Origin: CAZBUK01 sp964495085
GTDB taxonomy: Bacteria > Bacteroidota > Ignavibacteria > T3Sed10-11
Direction of reading: 5' to 3'
NCBI GenBank assembly: GCA_964495085.1
Contig: CAZBUK010000014.1
Span: 1-60,871, forward strand
Length of the DNA stretch: 60,871 bases
In this document: one piece after another, positions 17,836 to 27,035 of the stretch
Position numbering within the stretch: position 1 is the first letter of the stretch
How the letters are laid out: every line of letters starts with the position of its first letter
Position numbers and translations under genes: made by a program
The notes under the pieces: model-generated
Databases searched by the model: none
The model's input: only the letters and a program-made list of their open reading frames with translations
What the model was told of the DNA's origin: nothing

Positions 17836-18066
17836 ATGCAAAACGATGAGATCATTGAAAACAACGCCGGATCAAGATACCGGATTGTGATCAAAGGAGA
17901 GTTAGACAGCGATTTGGAGCAATGGTTCGAAGGAATGAAGCTCGAGATCAACAACGGGACGACGGTAATCACGGGGACCGTACTCGATCAGACTGAGCTG
18001 CACGGTTTGTTGCGGCGGATTCATGATCTGCATTTGACGCTTGAAACAGTGGAAAAAGTCATCTAA
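17836..18066 (+). CDS. Conserved 76-residue small protein
   Basis: A short acidic protein with the layout of a widespread uncharacterised family: a first strand (RYRIVIKGELDSD), a WFEGMKLEINNGTTVITG hairpin, and a C-terminal half LDQTELHGLLRRIHDLHLTLETVEKV. I know this pattern (often ending in DQAALHGLLARIRDLGLPL) from many genomes as a hypothetical protein, frequently, as far as I recall, near large LuxR-family ATPases. No catalytic motif or signal peptide is visible. It is predicted to be a cytoplasmic alpha/beta fold. It follows operator copy 2 by 64 bp and precedes the second barrel gene by 24 bp, so it is probably under LAL control. Confidence 0.75.
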   Translation: MQNDEIIENNAGSRYRIVIKGELDSDLEQWFEGMKLEINNGTTVITGTVLDQTELHGLLRRIHDLHLTLETVEKVI

Positions 18067-18090
18067 CTATTAATCTGAAGGAGATTTACC

Positions 18091-18690
18091 ATGAAGCGAT
18101 TCGGAATGCTTCTCATACTGCTCGTTCTATCCCTGTCGGCAGCAGCCCAGCAAAAAACATTGTTCGGTCCGGGTAAAATAACGGTCGGCGGTTATTTCAG
18201 TCCGGTAGTCAGATATTCATCCGTCAACGATAAGTCGGCGGTTTTGGTCGGCGGCCGTGGCGGAATCATTCTCAACCATGTTTTATCGATCGGATTCGGC
18301 GGATACGGTCTCGTCAACAATATCGATGCAGAGTTTCGCGGACCGTTCGGTGAACGGTACATGGAGTTCGGCTACGGCGGACTCGATCTTGAATATGTTT
18401 TCAAACCCCAGGAGCTGGTACATCTCTCAATCCATACACTGATCGGGGCCGGGGGCGTTGTACACAGCAGCCGGAACTGGGGCGACGATTTCGACTTCAA
18501 TCGCGAAACAGGGGATGCGTTCTTTGTGTTTGAACCCGGTGTGAACGTCGATCTGAATGTGACGACTTTTTTTAGACTCAGCCTCGGCGGAACCTACCGC
18601 TTCGTGAGCGGAGTGAATCACGGTACAACGACGAACGAAGGATTGAGCGGAGCCTCGGCGATGCTCTCCTTCAGATTCGGTAAGTTCTGA
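18091..18690 (+). CDS. Outer-membrane beta-barrel protein
   Basis: A 199-residue secreted protein with a signal peptide (LLILLVLSLSAAAQQ) and repeated glycine-rich strands such as GGYFSPVVRYSSV and GGYGLVNNID, ending in a strand MLSFRFGKF with the terminal aromatic expected for outer-membrane insertion. No enzymatic motif. AAGGAG lies 9 nt before the ATG, a strong ribosome-binding site. It lies 24 bp downstream of the small protein gene and 62 bp before the TolC gene, so an operon from 17836 through the efflux genes is plausible. It differs in sequence from the barrel at 16982. Confidence 0.68.
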   Translation: MKRFGMLLILLVLSLSAAAQQKTLFGPGKITVGGYFSPVVRYSSVNDKSAVLVGGRGGIILNHVLSIGFGGYGLVNNIDAEFRGPFGERYMEFGYGGLDLEYVFKPQELVHLSIHTLIGAGGVVHSSRNWGDDFDFNRETGDAFFVFEPGVNVDLNVTTFFRLSLGGTYRFVSGVNHGTTTNEGLSGASAMLSFRFGKF

Positions 18691-18752
18691 ACGGCAGGAA
18701 GGTAATTGAAAACTCAAATCCGGAATCAAACCATTACTCCCTACGGTTACTT

Positions 18753-20168
18753 ATGAAAAGAATTGTCGTGCTCTCGCTGTTCACATTGTGTCTCGGAATC
18801 ACGGCGTCGTTCTCCCAGACGCGGATCATCACGATCGAAAATGCCATCGAAACGGCTCTTGAGAACAACCGGGAAATTCAGATTGCACAGATGAACGTCC
18901 GGAAAGCAAGCGCTGCGGTGAGGGAAGCCATCGGCTATGCACTGCCCAGCGTGGACGTCGAAGGAACGTTTTCCCATTTTCTACAGAAACCCAAAATGCC
19001 GTTCCCCGATTTTGAATCGCTGCTCAGCAACGCAACGTACTCGATCCTCTTCGACGAGCAGGTCCTTCCGCGCGACGAGGATAAATTCCAGCCGGTCGCG
19101 ACGCGCCTTCAATCGTTCGCGCAGACGAACAACTATGAATCGAGGATCCAGATTACCCAGACGCTGTTCAACTCATCCGTGCTGCGGGGTATCGGCGCTT
19201 CGAAAATATATTCCGGTCTGTCGAAGGAAGAGCTGAAGCGCACGATATCTGCAACTATACTGAATGTTGAGAAAGCATTCTATGGAGTCCTCCTGATACG
19301 GATGATGTCGGCTATCACAGCGGCGAGCTACGAAAATGCGCTGGAGAATCTGCGCAATGTCCGTGCGGCCCATGCACAAGGCCTCGTATCCGAGTTCGAT
19401 CTGCTGCAGGCGGAAGTGCGCGTCGAGAACATCCGGCCGCTCGTGCTGCAGGCGGAGAACTCGCTCGCGAATGCGACCAACGGATTGAAACTGCTCCTCG
19501 GCATCGATCAAAATGAGACGATTGACGTCGAGGGTGAACTCACCTATGCCTTCTATGAGGTCGAAGACGAAGAGACGCTCATCGGCGAAGCGCTCACAGG
19601 CAACTATGGACTTCAGGCTCTCGATCTGAAGATGAGAGTTGATAAGGCCCTGATCGATCTGGATCGTGCACAGTACTGGCCGACGGTTTACGCATTCGGA
19701 AATTACACATATGCAGGATCGGCCGATACATGGGATTTCCAGAATTATTCTTCATCGATCGTCGGAGTAACCTTTTCGATCAATCTGTTCCGCGGTTTAC
19801 AGTCGCGTAATCGTGTACAGCAGGCGACTATCACGTACCGGCAGACTGAGAAGCAACTTCATCAATACCGGGATCTGGTGGCGGCGGATGTAAAGTCGCG
19901 GGTAAAAGAGATACGAAGAGTTGCCAGCATCCTGTCCGCTCAGGAGCGCAACGTCGAGCTCGCGGAGCGCGCGTACGACATATCGGTTGTCAGATACCGG
20001 GAAGGAACGGGGAGTCAGCTTGAAATTCAAAACGCCGATATCGCCCTGCAGCAGGCCCGGTTGAACAGGCTACAGTCCGTGTACGACTACATCATCGCAA
20101 AAGCCGAGCTCCAGGAAATGCTCGGCCGGTTGAACCACAAATATGCCGCATATATTCAGATGAACTAA
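18753..20168 (+). CDS. TolC-family outer-membrane efflux channel
   Basis: A 471-residue protein with a signal peptide (ending ASFSQ) and the duplicated TolC architecture: two halves of long helical heptad-like sequence (ENAIETALENNREIQIAQMNVRKA near the N terminus, LNRLQSVYDYIIAKAELQEMLG near the C terminus) joined by strand segments. It forms the outer-membrane exit duct of a tripartite pump. It is the first of three genes in the order channel, adaptor, RND pump, with small spacings (35 bp and 83 bp), which is a complete efflux set. Confidence 0.9.
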   Translation: MKRIVVLSLFTLCLGITASFSQTRIITIENAIETALENNREIQIAQMNVRKASAAVREAIGYALPSVDVEGTFSHFLQKPKMPFPDFESLLSNATYSILFDEQVLPRDEDKFQPVATRLQSFAQTNNYESRIQITQTLFNSSVLRGIGASKIYSGLSKEELKRTISATILNVEKAFYGVLLIRMMSAITAASYENALENLRNVRAAHAQGLVSEFDLLQAEVRVENIRPLVLQAENSLANATNGLKLLLGIDQNETIDVEGELTYAFYEVEDEETLIGEALTGNYGLQALDLKMRVDKALIDLDRAQYWPTVYAFGNYTYAGSADTWDFQNYSSSIVGVTFSINLFRGLQSRNRVQQATITYRQTEKQLHQYRDLVAADVKSRVKEIRRVASILSAQERNVELAERAYDISVVRYREGTGSQLEIQNADIALQQARLNRLQSVYDYIIAKAELQEMLGRLNHKYAAYIQMN

Positions 20169-20203
20169 ATGCAATTCACCAGAGAATCAGGAGAAGAGAT
20201 ATC

Positions 20204-21259
20204 ATGACAGGTTTGCATAAAATACTCGCACCGGCGACCGCCGCAGCGTTGTTGCTTACCGGACTGCTGATATTTGCCGGCTGCAGCCGTCAGGAAACCC
20301 GGATGGCGCGGAGCATGGAACAGATCCATGAAGAGGACGGCATTCCGGTGAGAGTCGATACGCTCCGGTATCAGCCGTTCCAGAAACATCTTGGTTTTTT
20401 CGCGAAGCTTGCGGGGATTCAGGAGGCGACTAAGAGCGCGATCATCGGCGGGAAGATCGAGCGAATTCATGCCCGCGTCGGCGAACGCGTCGCCGCCCGG
20501 CAGGTCGTCGTCGAGCTCGATCAGACGAGTCCGGGATTCCAGTACGAGCAGGCGAAGGCGGCGTACGATAATGCGGAGAAAACGTATCAACGGATGACGG
20601 CACTGCTGGCAGCCGGTGAGACTTCGCAGGCGAATTTCGACGGGGCTGAAGCGCAGTACCTCGTCGCGAAACGGAACTACGAATCGCAGAAGAAAATGCT
20701 TTTCGTCGAATCGCCGTTCGACGGCACGGTGGTCGATCTGAAGGTACGGGCAGGAGATAACGTCCAGGGAGATGTGTATCTGTTCACCGTCGCACAGCTC
20801 GATCGCATGCACGCGCGCCTCTGGATCACAGAAAAGGAAGTCGGCCGGATCAGATCAGGCATGACAGCGACGACGACATTCAACGGCAGGACGTACCGGG
20901 GGAAAGTGACCGAAGTCTCCCTTGCGGCCGATCCGTATAAGCAGGCGTTCTACGCAGACGTCGAGTTCGAGAATCCCAACCGGGAGCTTCTCAGCGGTAG
21001 CACCGTGGAAATCAGAATTCTGGTCTACGAGAATCCCCGGGCGATCATCATTCCCCGCAACCTCGTTGCATACGATACGAACGGCGCGTATGTTTTCGTC
21101 GCCGAGAACCAGGCTGCGGTCAAACGCTATATCACGAACGGAAACGACAGCGGAATAGATTACGAGGTAAGCTCCGGATTAAGGAACGGAGACGTTGTGA
21201 TTACCCAAGGCGCCCAGATGGTGGATGCAGGGCGGCGTGTTCAGGTGATCAGGAATTGA
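20204..21259 (+). CDS. RND efflux periplasmic adaptor, lipoprotein
   Basis: A 351-residue membrane-fusion protein. The N terminus is a lipoprotein signal with a GC lipobox (LLIFAGCSRQ). The lipoyl-type half motif GKIERIHARVGERVAARQVVVELD is followed by a helical hairpin (YEQAKAAYDNAEKTYQRM ... AGETSQANFDGAEAQYLVAKRNYESQKKM), the second lipoyl half (FDGTVVDLKVRAGDNV), a beta-barrel domain and a membrane-proximal domain. It links the RND pump to the TolC channel. AGGAGA precedes the ATG. Its position between channel and pump genes confirms the role. Confidence 0.9.
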   Translation: MTGLHKILAPATAAALLLTGLLIFAGCSRQETRMARSMEQIHEEDGIPVRVDTLRYQPFQKHLGFFAKLAGIQEATKSAIIGGKIERIHARVGERVAARQVVVELDQTSPGFQYEQAKAAYDNAEKTYQRMTALLAAGETSQANFDGAEAQYLVAKRNYESQKKMLFVESPFDGTVVDLKVRAGDNVQGDVYLFTVAQLDRMHARLWITEKEVGRIRSGMTATTTFNGRTYRGKVTEVSLAADPYKQAFYADVEFENPNRELLSGSTVEIRILVYENPRAIIIPRNLVAYDTNGAYVFVAENQAAVKRYITNGNDSGIDYEVSSGLRNGDVVITQGAQMVDAGRRVQVIRN

Positions 21260-21342
21260 TGACCAACAAATTCCCGGGCGCATCGGCGCCGTATCTGCGG
21301 CGGCCGACTATTATAAATTCATAAATATTTAGACGAACGAAT

Positions 21343-24300
21343 ATGTTTCTTGCAAAAGTATCTATCAACCGGCCCGTGATGACGACAATGGGCATAATGG
21401 TATTCGTCATCTTCGGATTGCTCGCTTATTTCTCGCTGAGTCTCAATATCTCGCCGGACGTGGAGATTCCCTGGGTAACCGTTACGACGGTATATCCCGG
21501 CGCAGGTCCGAAGGAGATCGAAACGCTTATCAGCAAGCCGATCGAGGACGCGGTCGCGACGGTCAGCCTGATCGAGAGGATCGAATCGTACTCACTCGAC
21601 GGTGTTTCGATCGTGATCATCGAGTTTAAACTACAGAAGGACGTAAATATTGCGAACCAGGAGGTTAAAGACAAGGTCGACGCGATCCTTAACGTACTCC
21701 CTAACGATGCAGAACGGCCGATCGTCCAGAAGGTCGATATCAGATCGTTCCCGGTCGTCGACGTCGTGCTGAGCGGCGATCTCGATCCCCGCGAGCTGTT
21801 CCGGATCGCGGACCGGCAGCTCAAAGACCGCTTCTCGCAGATCGAGGGTGTCGCACAGGTAAATATCGTCGGAGGTCAGGAACGGGAGATACGCGTGACG
21901 CTCGATAACCGCGTGGTGTACGAGCAGAGCATCTCACTCCCTCAATTATTGCAGGTGCTGCAGGCGAACAATATCGATATTCCGGGAGGTTATTTCACGC
22001 TTCGGGATCAGGAGTACACCGTTCGGTTGAGCGGCGAATATTCGGACCTCGAGACCATATCGGAAATGTCGATCAACACCCCGCACGGCCCGCGTAAAAT
22101 CCGCCAGGTTGCCCGGATCGAGGATACCGGAAAAGAGATCCGGATGCGGGCTGTCTACTACAATAAGGAGAAAAATGTCAGGGACGAAAATGTCGTCAGG
22201 ATGGGCATTATCAAGAGCGCGGAAGGGAATACGGTAGAGGTTGCGAAAAGCGTCAGAGCAGCGCTGCCCGATATTCTGGCAACATTGCCCGGGGGGGTTG
22301 CGCTCGAGGTCGTCAACGATGAATCGCATTTCGTCCAGAGCAGTCTCGACGATACGATGCTTAACGTTTTGCTCGGCGTCCTGTTCACATCGCTCGTACT
22401 TCTGGTGTTTCTGCATGACATTCGTTCGACGCTCATCGTCGCGCTGTCCATGCCGACGTCGATTATATCCACGTTCCTGCTGCTGCAGGTATTCGGACTT
22501 TCGCTGAACATGATGACCCTCATGGGATTGTCGGTATCGGTTGGCGTTCTGGTTGCGAACTCGGTTGTGGTGATCGAGAATATATTCCGCTATAAGAATA
22601 TGGGACGGAAGAATAAGGAATCGTCGTTCTTCGGCACCTCGGAGGTTACCGTTGCGGTGCTCGCGGCAACGCTCACGAACATAGTCGTATTTCTCCCGAT
22701 AGCGAATATGTCGTCAATGGTGGGCATGTGGCTGAAGGAGCTCGCCCTCGCCGCGGTCTTTGCAACGGTCTTCTCGCTGATCATGTCGTTCACGCTGACG
22801 CCGATGCTCGCATCGATACTCCTCCCTGACAATCCGAAGAAGGGAAAGATCGGGAAATGGTTCGATGGATTCGAAGACAAGATGACCGGCATCTATACAC
22901 GGATGCTGAAGGGAGTATTAACGAATAGGCTTGTCAGTTCGATCGCGGTGGTGGCGGCCTTCGCAGCACTGGTTGTGACCGTCATGGTATTCGGACCGCG
23001 CATCGGATTCGATTTTCTTCCCGCGCTCGACGACGGAAAGATCCGCATCGAAGTCGAACTCCCGGAAGGATACAATCTTGACGAGACGACGCGGGTGCTT
23101 GCCGCCATCGAGGAGAGATTGAAGAGGTATCCCGAGGTCGTGCAGATTCTTACCGATCTGGGGAGGTTGGGATTTCTTGACGTCGGTACGAACATGGGTA
23201 TGTTGACCGTGCAGCTTGTTGATCGGGCCGAACGCGATCTGCGTGTCGAGGAGATGATCGGCGTGTTCGTCGAGGAACTGTCGGCCATTCCGAATGCACG
23301 TATCAAGGTATTCAACGCCACGGAATCCGGGGGACCGGGGGCTCCCGTTCAGTTCTACCTCCTCGGATACGATCTCGATAAACTCGAGGAACTGAAAGAC
23401 GAGATCATGGCTTTGATCCACGATGTGCCCGGCTTGATCAATCTCGACAACACCTCTCGGGCCGGAAAGCCCGAGATGACCGTCTATCCGCGGCGAGAAC
23501 GCCTGACGGAAGCCGGACTCACGACGACCGATATCGCGCTCACGCTCAGAGCATCGATCGAAGGCATGGTATCGTCGCAGTACCGGGAGATGGGAAACGA
23601 ATACGATATTACGGTCACCTTATCGGATGAGTCGACGGATACGCCCGACAAAATCGGCAATATACCGATCGTCTCCCCTGTCGTCGGAGCGATGCGGCTC
23701 TCCCAGGTCGCCGATATCGAGTTCACGACCGGTTTTACGAAGATTCTCCACCGCGATAAATTTGTTGCGATATCGTTCACAGGCTCTCCCGCCGCGGGCG
23801 TACCGCTTGGAAACGTTACCGGGGCAATCGAACAGCGTCTCTCGACGATGGAACTCCCTCCCGGTTTCCGGTTCGCCTGGGGAGGGAACGTGCAGATGAT
23901 GAACGAAATGGTTACAGATTTCATCTTTGCATTCTTCCTCGCTTCCTTACTGACGTATATGCTGCTCGCCGCGATACTTGAGAGTTTCTGGCAGCCGGTT
24001 CTGATTATGTTGACGATCGCGCTCGGCATCATCGGCGTTATTTTATCGCTCTACCTGACCGGAACGACGTTCAGCATCACCTCTATGATGGCGATTATCA
24101 TGCTTATCGGGATTGTGGTGAACAACGCAATCCTGATGCTGGATTTCACCAATCAGCTGCGCCGCGAAGAGGGCATGATCCCGAAGGAGGCGTTGATTAT
24201 GGCGTGTCCGGTGAAACTGAAACCGATTCTCATGTCGACCACGGCTATAATTCTCGGCATGCTTCCGCTTGCTCTTGGAATCGGAGCCGCAGGATCCGAA

Positions 24301-24435
24301 TGGCGCGTTCCGTTGGGTGTCGTGGCGATCGGCGGACTTGCGGTCTCGACAGTGTTGACACTCTTTGTCATCCCCGCCTTTTATTATATATCTGCCCGCG
24401 CGAAGAGCGTTAAAAAGGAGAAGATAACCGTTTAA
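21343..24435 (+). CDS. RND-family efflux permease lacking canonical proton-relay residues
   Basis: A 1030-residue inner-membrane pump with the HAE1-like architecture: TM1, a large periplasmic loop, a TM2-6 block, a second loop (GFDFLPALDDGKI start), and TM7-12. In TM4, where AcrB has the D407-D408 pair (GLLVDD), this protein reads GVLVANSVVVIEN, giving A405 and N406. In TM10, where AcrB has K940 (SAKNAIL), it reads VVNNAIL, N927. The three classical proton-relay side chains are therefore absent, although helix context is well kept. It could be coupled differently, for example to sodium, or act with reduced energisation. Substrate is unknown. It is the last gene of the efflux set. Confidence 0.9.
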   Translation: MFLAKVSINRPVMTTMGIMVFVIFGLLAYFSLSLNISPDVEIPWVTVTTVYPGAGPKEIETLISKPIEDAVATVSLIERIESYSLDGVSIVIIEFKLQKDVNIANQEVKDKVDAILNVLPNDAERPIVQKVDIRSFPVVDVVLSGDLDPRELFRIADRQLKDRFSQIEGVAQVNIVGGQEREIRVTLDNRVVYEQSISLPQLLQVLQANNIDIPGGYFTLRDQEYTVRLSGEYSDLETISEMSINTPHGPRKIRQVARIEDTGKEIRMRAVYYNKEKNVRDENVVRMGIIKSAEGNTVEVAKSVRAALPDILATLPGGVALEVVNDESHFVQSSLDDTMLNVLLGVLFTSLVLLVFLHDIRSTLIVALSMPTSIISTFLLLQVFGLSLNMMTLMGLSVSVGVLVANSVVVIENIFRYKNMGRKNKESSFFGTSEVTVAVLAATLTNIVVFLPIANMSSMVGMWLKELALAAVFATVFSLIMSFTLTPMLASILLPDNPKKGKIGKWFDGFEDKMTGIYTRMLKGVLTNRLVSSIAVVAAFAALVVTVMVFGPRIGFDFLPALDDGKIRIEVELPEGYNLDETTRVLAAIEERLKRYPEVVQILTDLGRLGFLDVGTNMGMLTVQLVDRAERDLRVEEMIGVFVEELSAIPNARIKVFNATESGGPGAPVQFYLLGYDLDKLEELKDEIMALIHDVPGLINLDNTSRAGKPEMTVYPRRERLTEAGLTTTDIALTLRASIEGMVSSQYREMGNEYDITVTLSDESTDTPDKIGNIPIVSPVVGAMRLSQVADIEFTTGFTKILHRDKFVAISFTGSPAAGVPLGNVTGAIEQRLSTMELPPGFRFAWGGNVQMMNEMVTDFIFAFFLASLLTYMLLAAILESFWQPVLIMLTIALGIIGVILSLYLTGTTFSITSMMAIIMLIGIVVNNAILMLDFTNQLRREEGMIPKEALIMACPVKLKPILMSTTAIILGMLPLALGIGAAGSEWRVPLGVVAIGGLAVSTVLTLFVIPAFYYISARAKSVKKEKITV

Positions 24436-24446
24436 TGGATGTCGGA

Positions 24447-24480
24447 AGACTACCGCCCATACCGGACGGGAGTCTTTTTC
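24447..24480 (+). terminator. Intrinsic terminator after the efflux set
   Basis: AGACT at 24447-24451 pairs with AGTCT at 24471-24475, with inner CCC/GGG pairing, followed by TTTTTC. It lies 11 bp after the RND stop and likely ends the efflux operon transcript. Confidence 0.7.
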
Positions 24481-24656
24481 TACCGAATTCAGTTCATCGG
24501 TTCCGGTTCGCCGGGAATTTTTGCGTTCTCCTCCGATCTTCCTTTCCGTCGGATGAAAGCATCTGTGATGGACCGATGCGACTTGTAATAGACGAATTTT
24601 TATGCGATTTTTAGTACCATCTGGTAAAAATGGCTCGACCGAAAGGATGAAGCTCC

Positions 24657-25529
24657 GTGAGATACTCCGTACAAATAGCTATCCTGATACTGCTCACTAC
24701 ATTTCTCGCTCAAAGCCAAGATGGTTTAACTTCTCCGGGTATACCGTTTATGCAGATCCCCCGAACACCGGCCCTCAGTCTCATGTACGGTCCGGTGAAT
24801 ATGTCTCTGAAAGATTACCCCGGACAGTTCTCGGATCCCGGTCTGGCAGAGATAAGAATCGGCGCCACGCTTGATGATCCGGTATCCCCGCTCTCAAGAA
24901 TTCTCAATTACAAGTATTCATATTTCTCGGTATCGAAAATATCATCAGGTCTCGGACGAAAGGCGGAGCTCGGGGAGATAGAGTCGACCGTTTGGAGATA
25001 TGGTCTTTCATGGGACACTGGGTTCGGATATGCTTTGTCCGACGGTCCCGCCGGATTCGCGGTCATCCCATATCACTCATCGGGTCTCATATGGTCGAGC
25101 ATAACTGTGGTAAATATGGGGGAAGTACCGGAATCCGAACGTCTGCTTCCGGAGCGGTTTGCGGACGGAACCCGGTTCGGGGCAAGAAACCAGGGAGGGA
25201 TCGCGCTGCAAATAGGGCGGAATCTTGTGTTTGATGCAGGCTATGAGAGGGCATTGATTTTCGAACGCTACCTATTCTGGAAATGGCTGGGTGCATCGGT
25301 TATTGAAGTAATATCTCAAAGCATTGTCGACCGATTTGTAATGTGGGTGATTGAGTCCTCTCCCGCGTCGGGTCCCATCGTTTATTTCGTCTTGAAGAAC
25401 GCTCTCTCATTTGCTGTTTCCGAGCTGCGGCTCGAGAGAATGTACTATCCATTCGCAAGCGCTCCGCCAATGCTTCAAGAGTCATTCAAGTTCGGTATAA
25501 CAATAAAATTCGGCCAGGCTTCCGATTAG
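24657..25529 (+). CDS. Secreted protein of unknown function
   Basis: I do not recognise this 290-residue protein. It starts with GTG (AAAGGA lies about 10 nt upstream) and has a signal peptide ending near FLAQSQDG. The mature part is rich in glycine and aromatic residues (SWDTGFGYALSDGPAGFAV, IALQIGRNLVFDAGYERAL), then a hydrophobic helical insertion around residues 205-250 (LFWKWLGASVIEVISQSIVD), and a final strand FKFGITIKFGQASD. This pattern suggests an outer-membrane barrel with an amphipathic insertion. It follows the efflux set, but a terminator separates them. No function is assigned. Confidence 0.55.
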   Translation: MRYSVQIAILILLTTFLAQSQDGLTSPGIPFMQIPRTPALSLMYGPVNMSLKDYPGQFSDPGLAEIRIGATLDDPVSPLSRILNYKYSYFSVSKISSGLGRKAELGEIESTVWRYGLSWDTGFGYALSDGPAGFAVIPYHSSGLIWSSITVVNMGEVPESERLLPERFADGTRFGARNQGGIALQIGRNLVFDAGYERALIFERYLFWKWLGASVIEVISQSIVDRFVMWVIESSPASGPIVYFVLKNALSFAVSELRLERMYYPFASAPPMLQESFKFGITIKFGQASD

Positions 25530-25783
25530 ATGTTTGGAGTATGCTATCTAATTCGGCGATCATCCAGTATTTCCCGATGTCGTCGGGGTTCCGCTATTTT
25601 ATGGAACACAGGTTTACGCAGAATGCTTTATCAGTAATTATCTAGAGTTTTTCAGTGTTATCAGTGTTCGCTTTTAAGGACCGTTATTGTCACTTTCCAT
25701 ATAAAAAAATAATCATCTCTACCCGATTCCCGATATGTACCAGTAAATCAGCTTATTCCATACCCCGGCATTCTACATCTGGC

Positions 25784-26644
25784 ATGAACGAAGAAAATAA
25801 AAAGCTTGGTCTCCTCGAGGGTACTCTCTCGATCATTCTCAATAGTATTCTCTTCGGTTTAAAAATGTGGGCCGGGATCGTCAGCGGCTCGGTTGCCATG
25901 ATGGCCGACGCCTGGCACACGCTCTCCGATTCATTTACCTCCATCGTCGTCATACTCGGTTTCTGGATTTCCGGGAAGCCGAAGGATCACGATCATCCGT
26001 TCGGACACGGTCGCGCCGAGCTGATCGGCGCTCTCGTCATCGGTGTTCTGCTCGGCATAGTCGGGTTTAACTTTTTCAAGGATTCGGTACTCCAGCTCTA
26101 CAGGACGGAGCACGCCCATTTTTCTACGTTCGGCATCGTCGTTTTTGCCGCTTCGGCGGTTCTCAAGGAGGCGCTCGCGCGTTTTTCATTCTGGGCGGGG
26201 AGGAAGATCGACTCGAATTCACTGCGAGCCGACGGGTGGCATCACCGGAGCGATGCGATCGCTTCGCTGCTCATCGTCGTCGGCGCGCTGCTCGGCTCGT
26301 ACTTCTGGTGGATCGACGGGGTTATGGGACTGCTGGTATCGCTCCTGATACTCAAAGCCGCATACGATATTCTCAGGAACGCAGCCGATAATCTCATGGG
26401 AGAGAGCGTTCCCAACGAAATCATCGATGAGATCAATGCGATCATTGCCCGCATTGCCCCCGACTCATCGCATTATCACCATTATCATCTGCACCGGTAC
26501 GGGGATCATAAAGAGGTGACAATGCACCTCCGGTTTCCCGAAAATTATACGATCCATGATGCCCACATACTCATCACGCAAATAGAAGAGGAAGTCCGCA
26601 TTCGGTTGGGCATAGAGTTAACCATGCATCTCGAACCGGAATAA
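25784..26644 (+). CDS. Cation diffusion facilitator (CDF) transporter
   Basis: A 286-residue inner-membrane metal transporter of the zinc/iron/manganese CDF family. Six transmembrane helices are followed by a cytoplasmic metal-binding domain. Both metal-site motifs are present: MADAWHTLSDS in TM2 and LRADGWHHRSDA in TM5. A short histidine-rich stretch (DHDHPFGHGRAE) follows TM2. The C-terminal domain begins NLMGESVPNEIIDEI and contains SSHYHHYHLHRYGDH. I chose the ATG at 25784; the longer frame from 25655 adds a leader with no coding character. Metal preference is not clear from these residues alone. Confidence 0.9.
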   Translation: MNEENKKLGLLEGTLSIILNSILFGLKMWAGIVSGSVAMMADAWHTLSDSFTSIVVILGFWISGKPKDHDHPFGHGRAELIGALVIGVLLGIVGFNFFKDSVLQLYRTEHAHFSTFGIVVFAASAVLKEALARFSFWAGRKIDSNSLRADGWHHRSDAIASLLIVVGALLGSYFWWIDGVMGLLVSLLILKAAYDILRNAADNLMGESVPNEIIDEINAIIARIAPDSSHYHHYHLHRYGDHKEVTMHLRFPENYTIHDAHILITQIEEEVRIRLGIELTMHLEPE

Positions 26645-26927
26645 GCTTCGATCGATACAGGTAAAGGATATACTGTTTCGAGTTTTTACGGCACGAGCCT
26701 GCTAGTCCGTAATGTTTGCACATACTAACTCCAAACAATTTAATTCCAAAAACTAATCTCCGGACTCGATGTCAAAAAACTACGCGAATAGAGTTTAAAA
26801 TCGGTATTTTTATTTTCAAAATACGCTTTAAAGCTTATTGCATTCGAGGGAAATGTTTTTTATCATTCAGATAATTGTTGTAAAATTTAACACTAAACTA
26901 TCTTTTTTTAATAACGTTTCGGTCGAT

Positions 26928-26968
26928 TTGTAAAATTGCGTCGGGATAAGTTATGATCGAACTTATCC
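26928..26968 (+). promoter_or_regulatory. V-ATPase promoter with palindrome over the -10
   Basis: TTGTAA at 26928-26933 and TATGAT at 26952-26957 are 18 bp apart, a plausible sigma-70 promoter. The perfect inverted repeat GGATAAGTT (26944-26952) / AACTTATCC (26960-26968) with loop ATGATCG covers the -10 and start point, the place for a repressor. Transcription from here would give a leader of about 270 nt. No other good promoter is seen in the region. Confidence 0.5.
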
Positions 26969-27035
26969 TCCTATAAACCTTAGATCACTTTAATGCATTG
27001 CCAAATATTGCGTTGATCCGTCTAAGCGTTTTCTG

